Shown here: positions 1 through 12,580 of the stretch, in pieces
How positions within the stretch are numbered: position 1 is the stretch's first letter
Layout of the letters: each line of letters starts with the position of its first letter
Origin: Cylicocyclus nassatus
Lineage: Eukaryota; Nematoda; Chromadorea; Rhabditida; Strongylidae
Reading direction: 5' to 3'
Assembly: GCA_958299035.1 (NCBI GenBank)
Contig: CATQJL010000316.1
Span: forward strand, 28,712,012 to 28,776,011
Length of the DNA: 64,000 nucleotides
The notes under the pieces: generated by a model
The model's database searches: none
What the model was told of the DNA's origin: nothing
What the model saw: only the letters and a program-made list of their open reading frames with translations
Position numbers and translations under genes: made by a program

Positions 1-1397
1 TTTACAATTTCGTCAACTTGCGACCTCTACGCGTTATATGTGCACTAATTTACCATCTCTTGAATGCATATGAAAATATGTTGTGTAGCGTATAGTCTTA
101 ATGACAAAGTGCGCTCACACGTATTGGGAGCAATGGTCGCTGAATCGATGGGCAATGATTATAACGTACGGCATGCCTTACTTAATCCGTAACCGTGCTT
201 GATTGCAAACTTTTACATGACGAGAAGAGATAATATGAATGTATAGGTGCGGAAAAAGTACTGTCCTTCCAACTTTCCCCTGAAATACCTCAAACATGAA
301 GCAAATCTGTAGTTTTTTAATTCCCATACATAGGCGAGATCCTTGAGATTGAATAAATATAAGTCTGGTTTGAAACTGTTTGCTTCTGTCCATTTGAACG
401 AGTGATAACAGCGCGCAAGAACATTGACGATGCGCCGATAGCATACATGCGCAATTTTGGACCGTAACTATAACACCAGCATTGATATAAGGTTCAAATT
501 AAGCTGGTATGTAGCGCATGATCTCTTCTCCAATATTCTATACCCATTGTAATATGGATTGGTGATTTTTGTTTTGGCCAAATAAGGAAGATTGTATCAC
601 ACGCAAATCGCAAAAATTCTCGAAAAGAGGCGAGTCAGGACTGCGCTTGCTTAACGAGTTGGATCCATACTTTGATTCGAAGTCCCAGATTACACACGAT
701 TTTGGAGCGATAAACGAGTATACCTAGTCTCTGTGCCACGTTTTCTGAACGCACTATGCTGCGTCGCAGCCACTTCATCGTTAGAAAAATTCACAGCTTT
801 TCTACTAGTGCAACTGCTGACTGGCTACTTTCAGAATATTTCGAGACCCACTACCACATTTCTTAACCAGTAGAGGATTTCTCAATTTCGCGTGACAAAC
901 AAAAAATTTCCCGAAAATCTTCACACTTCTTCATATCTGTAATGGGGAATTGCAAGATTTGATTTGAAATGGGCTGCGAAAAGGGATCCGCCGCCGGGTC
1001 CTTTTGTAGAATTTTGAGGTCAGTTTTTTAAAATGCTAGAGTATATCCACATCCTGGGAATTATGTCAAATTTACCAGAAAAACTTGTGAATTACGTCGA
1101 TTTTTTGAACTATATTTTGAGGGACAGTATTTTTTCCGCACTAATCAGGTAAATAAGCCAAAGGGGTGTAATGGCAGCGCGAAATAAATATGAAGATTTC
1201 ACTAAAAGTAGTGCAACTGCTTGTATGAAATTATAGGATAACATTTCTTTCATCAAGTTAACGCTACCACGCATTCATGAGAGATGAGTAAAAAAATAAA
1301 ACGAGATTGACGATATCCTATCCTATCAAGTTTCAGAAGTAAAAGTCGGTTTTCACAACTCTGTGTGCCGCCGAGCGACTATGTTCCTGAATTCTTA
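1..1397. other. No gene recognised
   Basis: I see no recognisable protein family, RNA gene or clear repeat here. Open frames are short and lack a splice structure or family motifs. The stretch ends at the left end of a palindromic element. Confidence 0.5.
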
Positions 1398-2826
1398 GGC
1401 TGCGTTCATACTGATTCCCATGTTCTGGAACTGTTCCCACACAGATCTCGCACTGTGCTGAAACTGTGCGGGAACTGTGCGGGAACAGTTCCAGAACTGT
1501 GCTGCATGCGCTGCAGCCGCCCCGCACCGTTTTGAACGGCGGGAGTTGGAGAATTTTGACCGTTCTTAACGGTTTTTCTTCCGATTTCGCCCATTTTGGC
1601 CTTATTCCTCCACCCCGCTTCCCTTTTTGATCAGCAGCACTGCGAACTCGAAGCGGGGTTGAAGAATGAGCGCTTTTCTGCGCTGTGTATTCGGAAAGAT
1701 GGGCTATCGTGCGATTGTTCATTCTGTCTTCTTGTTTTTTGCTCAGAACTACTTCATTTGTTCCAGGAGGCTGCTGCCCAGTTTCCATAGCCATCTGCCA
1801 CGAATTAGGGAGTAGGAGAAATCCTGAAATTGCATGAGTTGGGACTTGTCTCTTGTTTTTCATGATTTTGGGCGTTCTTAGCCTTGTTCGTTTTTCCATG
1901 TCGTTGCTTCTCCGTTCTTTCTTCTACCCCACTTCTCCTAGTGATGAGAAAAGCTGTGAATTTGAAGCGGGGTTGGGGATTGAACGCTGTTCTGCTCCAT
2001 GTATCCGGGAATATGGGCCTTCGTGCGCTCGTCCATTCTCTCATCGCTATTTTTGCTCAGACCTACTTCATGTGTTCTAGAGACTTGTCTATTTCAATTT
2101 CAATACAGATGCGAGACTACGCAGCGACTTGTTAGTACACATGAATAGGTCTAAACAAAAATAGCGATGAGAGAATGGACGAGCGCACGAAGGCCCATAT
2201 TTCCGGATACATGGAGCAGAACAGCGTTCAATCCTCAACCCCGCTTCAAATTCACAGCTTTTCTCATCACTAGGAGAAGCGGGGTAGAAGAAAGAACGGA
2301 GAAGCAACGACATGGAAAAACGAACAGGGCTAAAAACGCCCAAAATCATGAAAAACAAGAGACAAGTCCCAACTCATGCAATTTCAGGATTTCTCCTACT
2401 CCCTAATTCGTGGCAGATGGCTATGGAAACTGGGCAGCCGCTTCCTGGAACAAATGAAGTAGTTCTGAGCAAAAAAACAAGAAGACAGAATGAACAATCG
2501 CACGATAGCCCATCTTTCCGAACACACAGCGCAGAAAAGCGCTCATTCTTCAACCCCGCTTCGAGTTCGCAGTGCTGCTGATCAAAAAGGGAAGCGGGGT
2601 GGAGGATTAAGGCCAAAATGAGCGAAATCTGGAAGAAAAACCGTTGAGAACGGCCAAAATTCTCCAACTCCCGCCGCACAAAACGGTGCGGGGCGGCTGC
2701 AGCGCATGCAGCACAATTCTGGAACTGTTCCCGCACAGTTCCCGCACAGTTCCCGCACAGTTCCAGCACAGTGCGAGAACTGTGCGGGAACAGTTCCAGA
2801 ACATGGGAATCAGTATGAACGCAGCC
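1398..2826. mobile_element. PIF/Harbinger-like palindromic MITE, 1,429 bp
   Basis: The two halves are inverted copies of each other over nearly the full length, centred near 2,112. The ends read GGCTGCGTTCATACTGATTC and its reverse complement. A TTA target-site duplication lies at 1395-1397 and 2827-2829; a TWA duplication is typical of PIF/Harbinger elements. No transposase is visible, so it is non-autonomous. Open frames of up to 188 codons inside it occur in both arms because the arms are copies, and I do not call them genes. A shorter relative with similar ends lies near 42,634-42,739. Confidence 0.75.
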
Positions 2827-5273
2827 TTAGGCTCGTATGCACGCAAATCACTAAGGAAGGGAGGATAGCTGAAAAGGGGGAGTCATTTCAGGGTGAGTGA
2901 CTTAATGAACGATAGAATGTACTAGCCGCCAGCTGAGTACCGTATGCGTGCGCTAAATCTCCGACTCTTGCTTGGATAGCAAGGGAATGCGTTGCAGTCA
3001 TTGTGAAGGCTCCTTAATATGTTTTTAGCGAAGTTCAAAAAAGCGACAGCGATTATTCATTCAAGTACCTGTTGATACCATTTTTCCTTCAAAAGTTTAG
3101 GCAGATCCCACTTTACTTGTATCAGGTTGTAACGTTCCGGGGCACTTTTGAAAATTTCATTTTTTTGGCACTCGGTCGGACTTTGACACCAAGTGTTGTA
3201 TAGTGTTCAGTAGAGCGAAGAGGTAAACTTTTCAACACCGCTTCTGATTTCTATCGATACCAAAAAAGGCAATCTTTCCAACCATAAAAATTTCGCAATT
3301 TCTGTTTCTGCGCCCATTTTTCTTTGCAATTCAAAGAATTTCGTCCAAATCATGGGTGATCTAATTGGGAAGCCTGTTAACTTCTGAACAGCAGCTGCAC
3401 TCGAGTTTTGCGATTTGTGTTCAGAATTCACAAGCTGTCCAAAATGCCTCTGACTGCAACTCTTTTCGCAGCTGGCGTCGCTTCTGCAGGGATCGCCGCG
3501 CCTGGGTGATGGATCCAAAAGAGGTGTAAGATGTTATTCCAACAATGTTCGCAGTAATTAAATATTTGATCCGTCCTCTGCAGAATGAAAAGACTTGAAA
3601 GCCACTTACTCGAAAAATGGTGCATTTTTAGGGGCAAAAAATGGTCGATTTTTCAAACTTTCTGGGAAAAAATTTTTGCAGGTGGCCCCTTGAACATATG
3701 AATGTCCTCATAACAGCCCCAGCAGATTTCTATTTAACTACAGCATCTGGGGTCTTCAGCTGTTATCCTGCCCGAGAAAATCCTGCACAAACAGGTCACT
3801 TTTCGCGTCGAGCTTTCTCCCTTTTGCGCATGCTATTGAACCGCTATGAGATGCCGAAAAGCCAGCACGACAAATATATGGTGTAGATGAAATTCTCTTT
3901 GCAATGAAATTCGCAGCTCTGAAAAAGGATAATCTGCTGGAAGTTACGGCGATTTGAAAACAAAATTCGCAAGTGTCCCGGAACTTTCTTTACAACCTAA
4001 TAATTTTGAAAATCTGCTCTGCACTGAATCTCTTTTTGATTTTCCTTCCAAAAACTGCTACTTTCGATACAAATCGGTCGATAATTCAAGATTGCGTGTG
4101 AACTTGCTCAAAGATGTGAGGTCACTCATTCGAACAGGCCTGCGGTATTACGCATTAGATTTCGCACACCAAAACTGGATATCTGCGAAGGCACTTGGTC
4201 GTCCGCGAATGTCTGTACCTTCTTTGTTTCTCCTAGGATTCCCTAGCCCTGATACGCGGGCATTATGGACAACAGGGCATTGCCATAAAAGTCGAGAATT
4301 CCGCGGTTATGTGCAACTCCATGGAACCAGTCACGCCTTGTTTTTAGGATTTAGTTTTCCCTACACTTGATGAAACGTCGAAATTGTACTGGGATCTTGA
4401 TAGCGCTCTCGGTGCGAAAGATTTGTTTGATGTTTGCAAATTGGTCAGCCCATTCAAAAGCTTTCTACGCTATACAATGCATTTTTTGTACCTTAACTTT
4501 TTTCGCCTTGAGGCTGGAAATGGCTGGTCTGTGCGTTGTTTAAAGTTTCTTTTTCAATTTCCTTTCTCTTTGATTCACTTCGAGTGCATTTATGAGATAA
4601 AATAAAATATTTCTAGCAGGAAAGAAGATCCTTAGTGCAGGATTTTTTGGATTTGAATGTACAGAAAATGTCGATGTAAGACGATTGGTCAAGATACAGG
4701 CCAGCAAAAAAATTGAGTTTGATGTTCGAGTTTAAGAGGGACGCAAGTCCGAAAATTGCAGGATTTCAAACGTAGCTTTCCGAAAACTTCATGGCCTCAT
4801 AGGATGTCAGTGAGGCGAGTACGCAGTGTTCTGAAGCACCGCTATGACCAAGTCGAAATATGGTCCGATTCTGCCCCTGAGTTAAGAAAGCATTCTACCT
4901 CTGGAGGCAGTAAATTAGTAGCGGCGTAACCGGGAGGATAAAAACACTGACTTGATAATCGACTGGCCTGCGCAAGTCATTGCACTAGTCTCACGCGATT
5001 TAGTAGCCTCTTCGATAACGAAGTAGAGTGCGTTCGGCGCATGCCAGCAAGGGTTTTGTAGACGCCGAATCCTTTATCATTTTTTATCTTTTCAAGAGGA
5101 TGTCAGCCCGAATACGTATGTGGTACAAAAATTTGAGAACCAAGTTGGCCAGCCTTTGTGCGAGAAAATTTGCAATATTTCTAGTTTGAACGGCAGAAGA
5201 ATATTCTAATTAATGCATGCTGCCCTTTTCCTGAGCTTGAAAATATCTTTTTTAACTGAAATTCACTGAACTA
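2827..5273. other. No gene recognised
   Basis: Open frames of 80-138 codons occur at 3,641-3,886 and 3,954-4,370, but none shows a motif I recognise or convincing flanking splice sites. I see no RNA gene. Confidence 0.45.
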
Positions 5274-5740
5274 ACAAGGGAGGTGTTTTCGGTCGAAGTG
5301 GCGTTTTCAAATGAAATTGATACGACTATAAAGAGCATCAAACGCTAATTCCAAATCTGTCTTCGTTATCTGCCGAGCTCCTCTAGACGTCGAGTTATGA
5401 ATATTTTCTTGGTGCGAAAAATGAACGCATAATCTAAGTAAAATAAAGTTTTACGGTCTTCTCAGCGCCCAAATAGAGCAGTGTTAAGTATGAATGCTTT
5501 GAATGAAAGATGTTGTTTAAATAAAGTGCTTTGATAATCAACATTGGACCATTTGAGCAATTCTGACGAATATTGTCCTAAATATGCATTTAATTTCTCA
5601 ACTCAAAAAACGCTCATAACTCGACGTCTAGGGGCGCTCGGCAGATATCGAAGACAGATTTGGAATCAGCGTTTGATGCTCTTTATAGACGTATCATTTC
5701 CATTTGAAAAGGCCACTTCGACCGAAAACACCTCCCTTGT
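5274..5740. mobile_element. MITE, family with ACAAGGGAGG ends (copy 1)
   Basis: The terminal inverted repeats begin ACAAGGGAGGTGTTTTCGG at the left, with the reverse complement ending at 5,740. Arms of more than 100 bp match as inverted copies, including AGCATCAAACGCT near 5,330 and its partner near 5,670. The length of 467 bp matches the related element at 56,493-56,958, and related ends frame 11,140-12,837. No coding capacity. Confidence 0.65.
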
Positions 5741-6427
5741 ACGCTCCAAAATGGGTAGAAAGTATGCTTTATAGGATCCCCGACTAAACAAGGGGTGCAT
5801 GATAGTGTAAGCACAGCAGCTTATGATATCAATCTGGAATAAAATATGGTATATACAAGGAGATTTAATCATTACACGTGAACCATGAGATTCCTGTTAA
5901 ACTTTTAAAAGGTATTTCCAATCTAAGTGTTTGGCTTTTCAACAAATGTTTTATTTTCTAGCTAAACAAATTTCTTGCTTTTGATTTGGGTTGATTTTGA
6001 ATAATACAAGAGTAAGTTGTCACCACTTGTGCCTCACCTCACAGTGTTCAGGGTGATGGGTTCCGCACGGATTTGTAAGAGTGGTGTGTGATTACGAAAC
6101 ATCGGCTGTGCAATTGATTTAACTACTTCCCAACTGTATTTTCTATAACTTTTCTCAGTCTTTTGCTAGTTTTTGTTCGCTAAGTTCGTCATAATGTTTT
6201 TTTAGTGATTATGGAGCATTCCGAAGGTGTTTTACAAGAAGGTGAGACAGACAATTTTGTGTGGCGAAATTCCCCTAATTTCTGAATCTCCCTGCAGTCA
6301 CATGTGAGTGTAAGTTTTATGAGTTTATCTTCAAGTGATTAGCTATAGGAAAGGGTACTACAGGTGGCTGTAACATGTTATCAGACTTCTTTTGTCTGAG
6401 TAGTCGTAACTGACGGGATATGGGAGA
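5741..6427. other. No clear gene; possible 5' exon near 6,210
   Basis: Mostly featureless. At about 6,206-6,241 an acceptor-like TTTTTTAG is followed at once by an ATG and ten open codons (MEHSEGVLQE), then a GTGAGA donor. This could be a first exon of the candidate gene to the right, but I could not join it in phase with confidence. Confidence 0.25.
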
Positions 6428-6937
6428 GTGTTGCCTCGCTGCACATGCATTTTCATGCGTCGCCTGCACACGGCGTTCAACGCTGCACTTCACGAAGAAC
6501 CGCGAAAGACCTGTACGATACATTCTCCTCGGACTGAGATTGAAGAATACTCCACTCTTGCTGTAAGCATTACCGTATGTCGGTCCTGTACTTTTCATTT
6601 ACTTTTCATTATGTGTCCCCATAGGTTATACATCATAAGTTAATTTAGAATGCCATGCGAAGAAAATGGATAACATTTGCAGCTGGAGAAGCCGGAAAAA
6701 AAGCTGCGGAAGCCCGGAAAAGAATGATGATTTATTCGTATATTACAATATTTTGAAAGTCTGCTTAGAAATGAAATGGCATTAATCGTCGGTGTAGTGG
6801 TGGGTTTGATAATCGCCGTAATCGAACTGGCGAGGGCCATTCGCTGCTGCCCTAGTGGAGCGCAAAGTCGACGCAGCGCGCAACGCGCACCCAGGCTGAA
6901 ACTAAAGATGGTCAAGGCGAACTTTTGCATGTCATAG
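6428..6937 (+). CDS. Candidate small single-pass membrane protein, 3' exons only
   Basis: Three pieces join in phase: 6428-6562, 6649-6737 and 6769-6937, with GT-AG boundaries. The last exon encodes a hydrophobic segment (MALIVGVVVGLIIAVI) followed by a basic tail and a stop. The exon before it is rich in Ala, Gly, Lys and Arg (AGEAGKKAAEARKR). Such a basic Gly-Ala stretch before a membrane helix recalls the second half of CD225/dispanin-type proteins, but the first helix of that family is missing, so I give no family call. The second intron would be only 31 nt, and the true start is unknown. This may be chance. Confidence 0.25.
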
Positions 6938-7100
6938 CTTGTCTCCAAATTTGCATGTCTTCGCTTGGCGCGCTTTTCTACATGCGCGTCTCCTCACTTG
7001 GCTCGACTGCAACTACGCGTTTGCAGTCTGTCGTGTGGCGTTATTTGTAATGCGTCGCGTGGCCACTAAATAAAGCAACCAAGAAGGTGAGACCTTTGTA

Positions 7101-8039
7101 TTAGGTTGTCCGGAAATTAATGTCCGTTTTGGTTTTCAACCGCAATAATTCACACATTTTTCATTCCTGAATAGCTTTCAAAGTACCATTCGATAGAGCA
7201 AAGCAAGCTCTACAAGATGCCGATCTTGCTTTAGCAACAGCTCTGATCCACCTTGAGTTTCGAACCAAAAACTAAAAAGATTCAAATGCCGGAAAAATTG
7301 AAAAAATCGTAATTCAGTTCATAGCATCCTACAAAAATTCTAACTTGCTCACGTAAACACTATCTATATAAGACGTCTATGTACGCCGTTGCCGTATTTT
7401 TTCCTTTGTTAGAAATCAAGAAAACCGAAATTTTCATGCTTTTGTCAAAGTGATGCTGCCGTCCCCACATAAGTAGATGCATACTACAAATTTGTAGAGG
7501 TACAAACGCGGACTTTCAGCTCTTTACAAGCTTTACTTCTCGAGAAATTTGAATTTTAGCTTGGACCAGCTGACTAAGGAAAGCTATATTCGATATTTCT
7601 CGAGAACTAATATTTGTAGATCTGAAAATTTACGTCTGTACTTCTACAAGTTTGTAATACACATCTACTTATGTTGGGACGACACAGCGTCACTTTGGCA
7701 TAAGCATAAAATTTCCGTTTTCTCTATTTCTAACAAAGGAAAAAATAGGATAATGCGTACATAGATGTCTTATATGGATAGTGTTTACGTGAGCAAGTTA
7801 AAATTTTTGTAGGATTGCTATGAACTGAGTTACGATTTTTCTCGATTCGGGCAGTTGAATATTTTTAGTTTCTGGCTCGAAACTCATGGTGGATCAGAGC
7901 TGTTGCTAAAGCAGAAACGCCATCTTGTAGAGCTTGCTTTGCTCTATCAAATGATACTTTGAAAGGTATTCAGAAATGAAAAATGTATGACTTATTGCGG
8001 TTGAAATTCAAAACGGACATTCATTTCCGGACAACCTAA
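7101..8039. mobile_element. Mariner-like palindromic MITE, 939 bp
   Basis: It starts TTAGGTTGTCCGGAAATTAA and ends with the matching inverted sequence, flanked by TA at 7099-7100 and 8040-8041. TTAGGTTG ends with a TA duplication are typical of mariner elements. The whole element folds on itself; for example AGCAAGCTCTACAAGATG near 7,200 pairs with its inverse near 7,930. No transposase frame. Confidence 0.8.
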
Positions 8040-8041
8040 TA

Positions 8042-9214
8042 GTATCGCGCAAAACTGCTACGAGTAATTCCAGCAGCGTGGTAGATGTCGCATTGCCGAC
8101 ACGATGAAACATATGGAAGATGGCCGAGATGTGGACTGTGCTGAACGAGATTTTGGCTAAGAAAGGAGCACCCAAACAATGCATCGTCACAGCAAACTCG
8201 AATATCAAGTGCGGCATGTTTTGTAAAAAAGGAATGAATGCTTGATGATTGCATCTATTTCTATAGCCCCAAAAGTGTTATAACTAGAAAAACTCTTTCT
8301 TTGTATCCGACGTTCGTAATTAGCTTGTGTAGTAATTCCGCCCACAAAAGAGGTTATCGCTAAACAATGTATAGGTTGCGGCTTACCCGCTTCTGTCGCA
8401 ACTTTCGAGCTACTCGCGAAATAAAAAATAGGGCGGAAGAAAGTCGTAACCACTACACTACACTTCTGATTCACCCGCGATCTCTGCAAAGCCAATCAAG
8501 TGGGCAGATTTCACAGTAATTACTCTCCGCTATATGGCGTTTTTGGCTGATACAAAGTCTGTCATCACAATTTTGTTCCCGTTTTGAACCTTTCTAACAG
8601 TCCACTATAGTGTGTAATTTCAAACAAACTGTAGCACACCTCATTTGTCTCTGAATTGGACTCCTTCTGCCCACTTTTGAATATCTAGAAGAATGCTAGA
8701 ACATGGTTATCGCAACGACTATTTTTTGTTGCTATCAAAATGTGGACATTAGCGAAGGCTTACGAACCCGCACAGAAAATTCAGCACTGTGGGTGCAGAC
8801 TATCGAGAAAAAAGAGCGACTCCACTAGAGACATCCCTGAAGGCTCAATAGTGTTCGTTAACCATGAATGATCAGTTCTTCAGCTGAATTACAATACAAC
8901 TGACTCTTTCAACTTTACCTTACAATCAGAGACTCGTGGTCTTTGTGCTGATGGCTTCCTTTGAGTGAGGGTTACTGCGCAAGCAAAGCGAAATAGAGCC
9001 GAAATCTTTACAGAACTCTCTAATTCATCGCGCACTAAATTCTTGCGTAGCCCTGGAAAGAATGATGGCGGAAGAACGAGGATGTTCGACAGAGCAACGA
9101 ATACGAGAGTCAATTGGAATGGTCTGAATCGTGTAGCAATTGGAAGGATAGTGTAACCATGAATGATCAGTTCGTTCGCTGCTTTATCTACTCTTCCCAT
9201 GCAAATTCAACATA
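8042..9214. other. No gene recognised
   Basis: No family motif. A short phrase (ACCATGAATGATCAGTTC) occurs twice, near 8,861 and 9,155, bracketing a 103-codon open frame of unknown meaning. Confidence 0.4.
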
Positions 9215-9216
9215 TA

Positions 9217-9878
9217 AGGGTGTCCCAAGAAGATGTGCACACTGTTTGAGTCAATAACTCTCTTATTTTCATGTATTTTGCCAAGCATAAGAAACCATTC
9301 TGTAGAGCGAGGATCAACTTCGATTTATAGTATGGATCGAATTAACAATTGCTTTTCATTACTGTAGGATTACGCTAGGAACTGCGACGAGAATTTTAAC
9401 TCATTGGAAGCGATATTTTGCCTCAAATAGAAAGCCAAACAAGCCAGAAACTCTTGAGCTAGGCCATTCAAAGTCGCTAATTTCAAAAATGAAATTTGGA
9501 CTTCAGTATAATGCTTCCTTCAGTCATTTCAGATTTAGGGTAACAACTGTTTTTCCAATGTTAGTCAGAAATGAGATTACGCCATCAAAAAAGCTCGAAA
9601 AACTTATGAAATGTTGTGTGGTGAAATAAGCACGCCTGGAAACCTTGCTACACAAATTTTCAGATTTTTTTGGAATTATTTCATGAGAAGGCCTACTCCA
9701 GAGTGACGCTATATGCTGAAAGTTCATACCGTAATCCTACAATAATAGTCTTGGTGATTCGCTCCATACAGTAAACTAAGTTGAACTTCGCTCTACAGAA
9801 TAATCCGGCTCGGCAAAATACATGAAAGCAAGAGAGTTATTAGCAATCAAACAGTGTGCACATCTTTTTGGGACACTG
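9217..9878. mobile_element. Tc1/mariner-like MITE, 662 bp
   Basis: The left end AGGGTGTCCCAAGAAGATGT and the inverse of the right end (CAGTGTCCCAAAAAGATGT) match, with TA at 9215-9216 and 9879-9880. Inner inverted matches include the phrase around TTCTGTAGAGCGA. No transposase. Confidence 0.7.
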
Positions 9879-9880
9879 TA

Positions 9881-11139
9881 TATTTTCCGAATAGATGATT
9901 CACAAATGGGCAGACGTGCGCTCCGCATGAGAGAAGAAGGATGGAGAAACATAATGAGCCAAAATCGCTGGCAATGAGAGGACTGATACCAAAACTTGCA
10001 CTACTGTTTAGAGAGCTCGCTCATGTGGCCAAATGTGGCCAGTTTGATCCGCGTGCCCCGCCAGTGCGGTCGTCTCTACTACTGCCGGTACTTCGATGAC
10101 CCGCGCCCTCCCCCTTCTCCTTCCTACGCTTGCCGTAATCAGTCCTGTAAGTCGTGTGTGCTCGAGTCCCACGCTTTAATGGTTTGTCAGTCTGCACACA
10201 AGAATGATACCGAGGAAAGCGACATGCCTGGGGCGAATTCGCAAAGGGAGATTTTGACTCGTTTGGGGGGGGGGGAGTCGAGAGTAGGCCCTCGGATCTA
10301 CACTCGGACAAATTTGGTCAGCAAAAGCTACTGTATTCCACACTTGTCAAAGTACGTACGAAAACAAGTTGGAAGAAAAAAACGGATAGTCTTGATAGGG
10401 ATCGAGCAGGGTGACGTGCCGGCTACTCGTCGCTTTGATCAAGAAATCATACGGTAATACATCTATACATGGGGCGAAACGGAATCAATAGAGGAGTGTG
10501 ATAAGGGGAATGTGACAGACGTCCGAACTGGCCAATCTAGGGGACCACAAGCCTTGGACGTGTTCTAAAAGTGGGTCTTTGCACTAAGGAATTGCTGAAC
10601 AAGCTTTTTGAATGCATGAGACAGGGCGACAGAGCCTCACACAGAAGTTACATAAGCTAGGCGCGACTTTACAATCGAAGAATGGCAACTGGATCGTGAG
10701 CTGCGTAAACTCGCGGGAGATTTGAATGCCAGGGAGGGCAGATTGGTTTATGTTGTCCGCGTCCTCGAGATAGTCAAGCTCCGGACACCGCATGATTTGC
10801 CTAGGCGCTCCTTGGTCTCACCTACCGCACACGGCAATGGCCGAAGGTCTGCAGTAGATTCGGAAAGACACAGCAGTGGTTCACCCAACAGCCTCACTAT
10901 GTTTTATTACTCACTTTGTTTTCAATTCACTATATTCTACCTCTTCCATGCGGCTCTTTGTTGGAATTCTGAGAGCGCACCTAGTACGTATGAAATAAAT
11001 AAATAAATAAATGTTCCCGGTTGTTGCCTCGCAATCTGTACCCAGTACTTATGATGCCAACTATAATAGAAAATAAACTTTCAAACAGGAAAAGTTTTAC
11101 TGCCTGACAACAACTGCTTAAATGAAAATCTACAGTCTA
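9881..11139. other. No gene recognised; possible retroelement tail
   Basis: A 153-codon open frame at 9,996-10,457 is unlike any family I know. Around 10,900-11,010 an open frame runs into an (AAAT)n microsatellite, which resembles the 3' end of a non-LTR retrotransposon, but no reverse transcriptase motif is present. An 11-G tract lies at 10,265-10,275. Confidence 0.35.
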
Positions 11140-11506
11140 GCAAGGGAACGATACTTAGTGTCCGTGGCCTTTCGAAATAAAATGCATACCATTACACTTG
11201 TCTACGAACGCTGATTCCGAATCTGACTTCCGTTTCTGCTGAACGTTTCTCTGAAAGAAGTTATGAAGGATTTTCGCGCCAAACTTGCCCTCCAGAGATA
11301 TGACAGGAACACCAATACCGCCGGTAGTTGTGGTGTAGTGGCTAGTGAGCTAGCCTCCCAAGCTGATGCAGGTGTAGGTTCACATTGTTTTGCATTATTC
11401 ATTTTTGCATTGCCCGATTAAGCTTCTTTTTGAGAGTTGGATTTCCTCGAGGTAAATGCGTGTCCTTACTCTTTTAAAATTTGACGGAGTCATTTTTATA
11501 CAAGTA

Positions 11507-12580
11507 CTAGCTGGCTTACCCGGCTCCGCCGTATCCGGACCAAACTTGGAAGCAGTGGTATCAACGCAGAGTACTGGGTGTCACAGTCCACTTTTCGTTA
11601 TCGATCGATGTCGATTTTACCGATTTTTATCGATTTTTTTGCAGAGTTCACTTACAGGGCTAGGAGTTGGCACAGGGGGGGGGGAAGAGCATGGGGATTC
11701 CGAATACAATATTAGTTTTCAGAATTATCGATTACTTTTATTGGTTTTACCGATTTTTTGTAAATTTTGACATGCGAGGCTGGGATTTTGCACAGGGGGT
11801 AATCGAGCATGCTGATTACGAACACAATATTAGTTTTCAGAATCGTCCATTACTTTTATCGATTTTATCGATTTTTTTGTAAAGTTTGACCTGCGGGGCT
11901 GGGAGTTTGCACAGGGGGTAATCGAGCATGCAGATTACGAATACAATATTAGTTTTCAAGATCGTCCATTACTTTTATCGATTTTATCGATTTTTTGAAA
12001 TTTTGAGCTAGGGGGCTGGAATTTGGCACAGGGGTGTAATCGAGCATGCTGATCACCCCCCTTGGGGATGATCCCCATGCTCGATCACCCCCCTGTGCGA
12101 ACTCCCAGCCCCGTAGCTCAAACTTTGCAAAAAAATCGATAAAATCGATAAAAGTAATCGATAATCCTGAAAACCAATATTGTATTCGGAATCCCCATGC
12201 TCGATTACCCCCCTGTGCCAACTCCCAGCCCCGTAGCTCAAACTTTGCAAAAAAATCGATAAAATCGATAAAAGTAATCGATAATCCTGAAAACCAATAT
12301 TGTATTCGGAATCCCCATGCTCGATTACCCCCCTGTGCCAACTCCCAGCCCCGTAGGTGAACTCAGCAAAAAAATCGATAAAAATCGATAAAATCGATAT
12401 CGATCGATGACGAAAAGTAGCCTATGACACCTGCCGGGACCCGAAGTGTATGTGTGCCAAGTTTGGTCCGGATCGGTTCAGAAATGGAATTTTCTATTCG
12501 GAACATACGTACATACATACATACATACATACATACATACAGACATACAGACAAACAGACATTCAGCTTTATATATAAGA
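11507..12580 (-). mobile_element. Non-autonomous Helitron, complete
   Basis: Read on the minus strand it starts TCTTATATATAAAGCTGAAT and ends ...GCCAGCTAG, and sits between A and T. These are the hallmarks of Helitrons: 5' TC, 3' CTRR, insertion between A and T. A short hairpin (CGGC GGA GCCG) lies just before the 3' end. The 5' end carries (TGTA/TGTC)n repeats. The interior holds about 120-bp tandem units rich in ATCGAT, plus long inverted copies of its own ends. No RepHel protein. Part of the 3' region is replaced by adapter sequence at 11,550-11,575. Confidence 0.75.
11550..11575 (+). other. Laboratory adapter sequence in the assembly
   Basis: The 26 bases here begin AAGCAGTGGTATCAACGCAG and continue AGTACT. 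From memory this equals the SMART/ISPCR primer, also used as the adapter in ultra-low-input long-read library amplification. In the related Helitron at 59,249 the same flanks (CCAAACTTGG and GGGTGTCACAG) enclose 24 ordinary Helitron bases. Here those bases are replaced. It is an artefact of library preparation. Confidence 0.92.

Noticed and set aside
1333..2769. Open frames of 130-188 codons on both strands
   Set aside because: They lie in the arms of a palindromic MITE, appear in mirror copies, and show no family motif.
3954..4370. 138-codon open frame
   Set aside because: No motif, no convincing splice sites or partner exons. Likely chance.
9996..10457. 153-codon open frame
   Set aside because: It crosses an 11-G tract, has no recognisable family and no conserved blocks.
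12046..12360. Open frames in the ATCGAT arrays
   Set aside because: Translations of a tandem repeat, with the same peptide repeated three times. Helitron satellite, not a gene.
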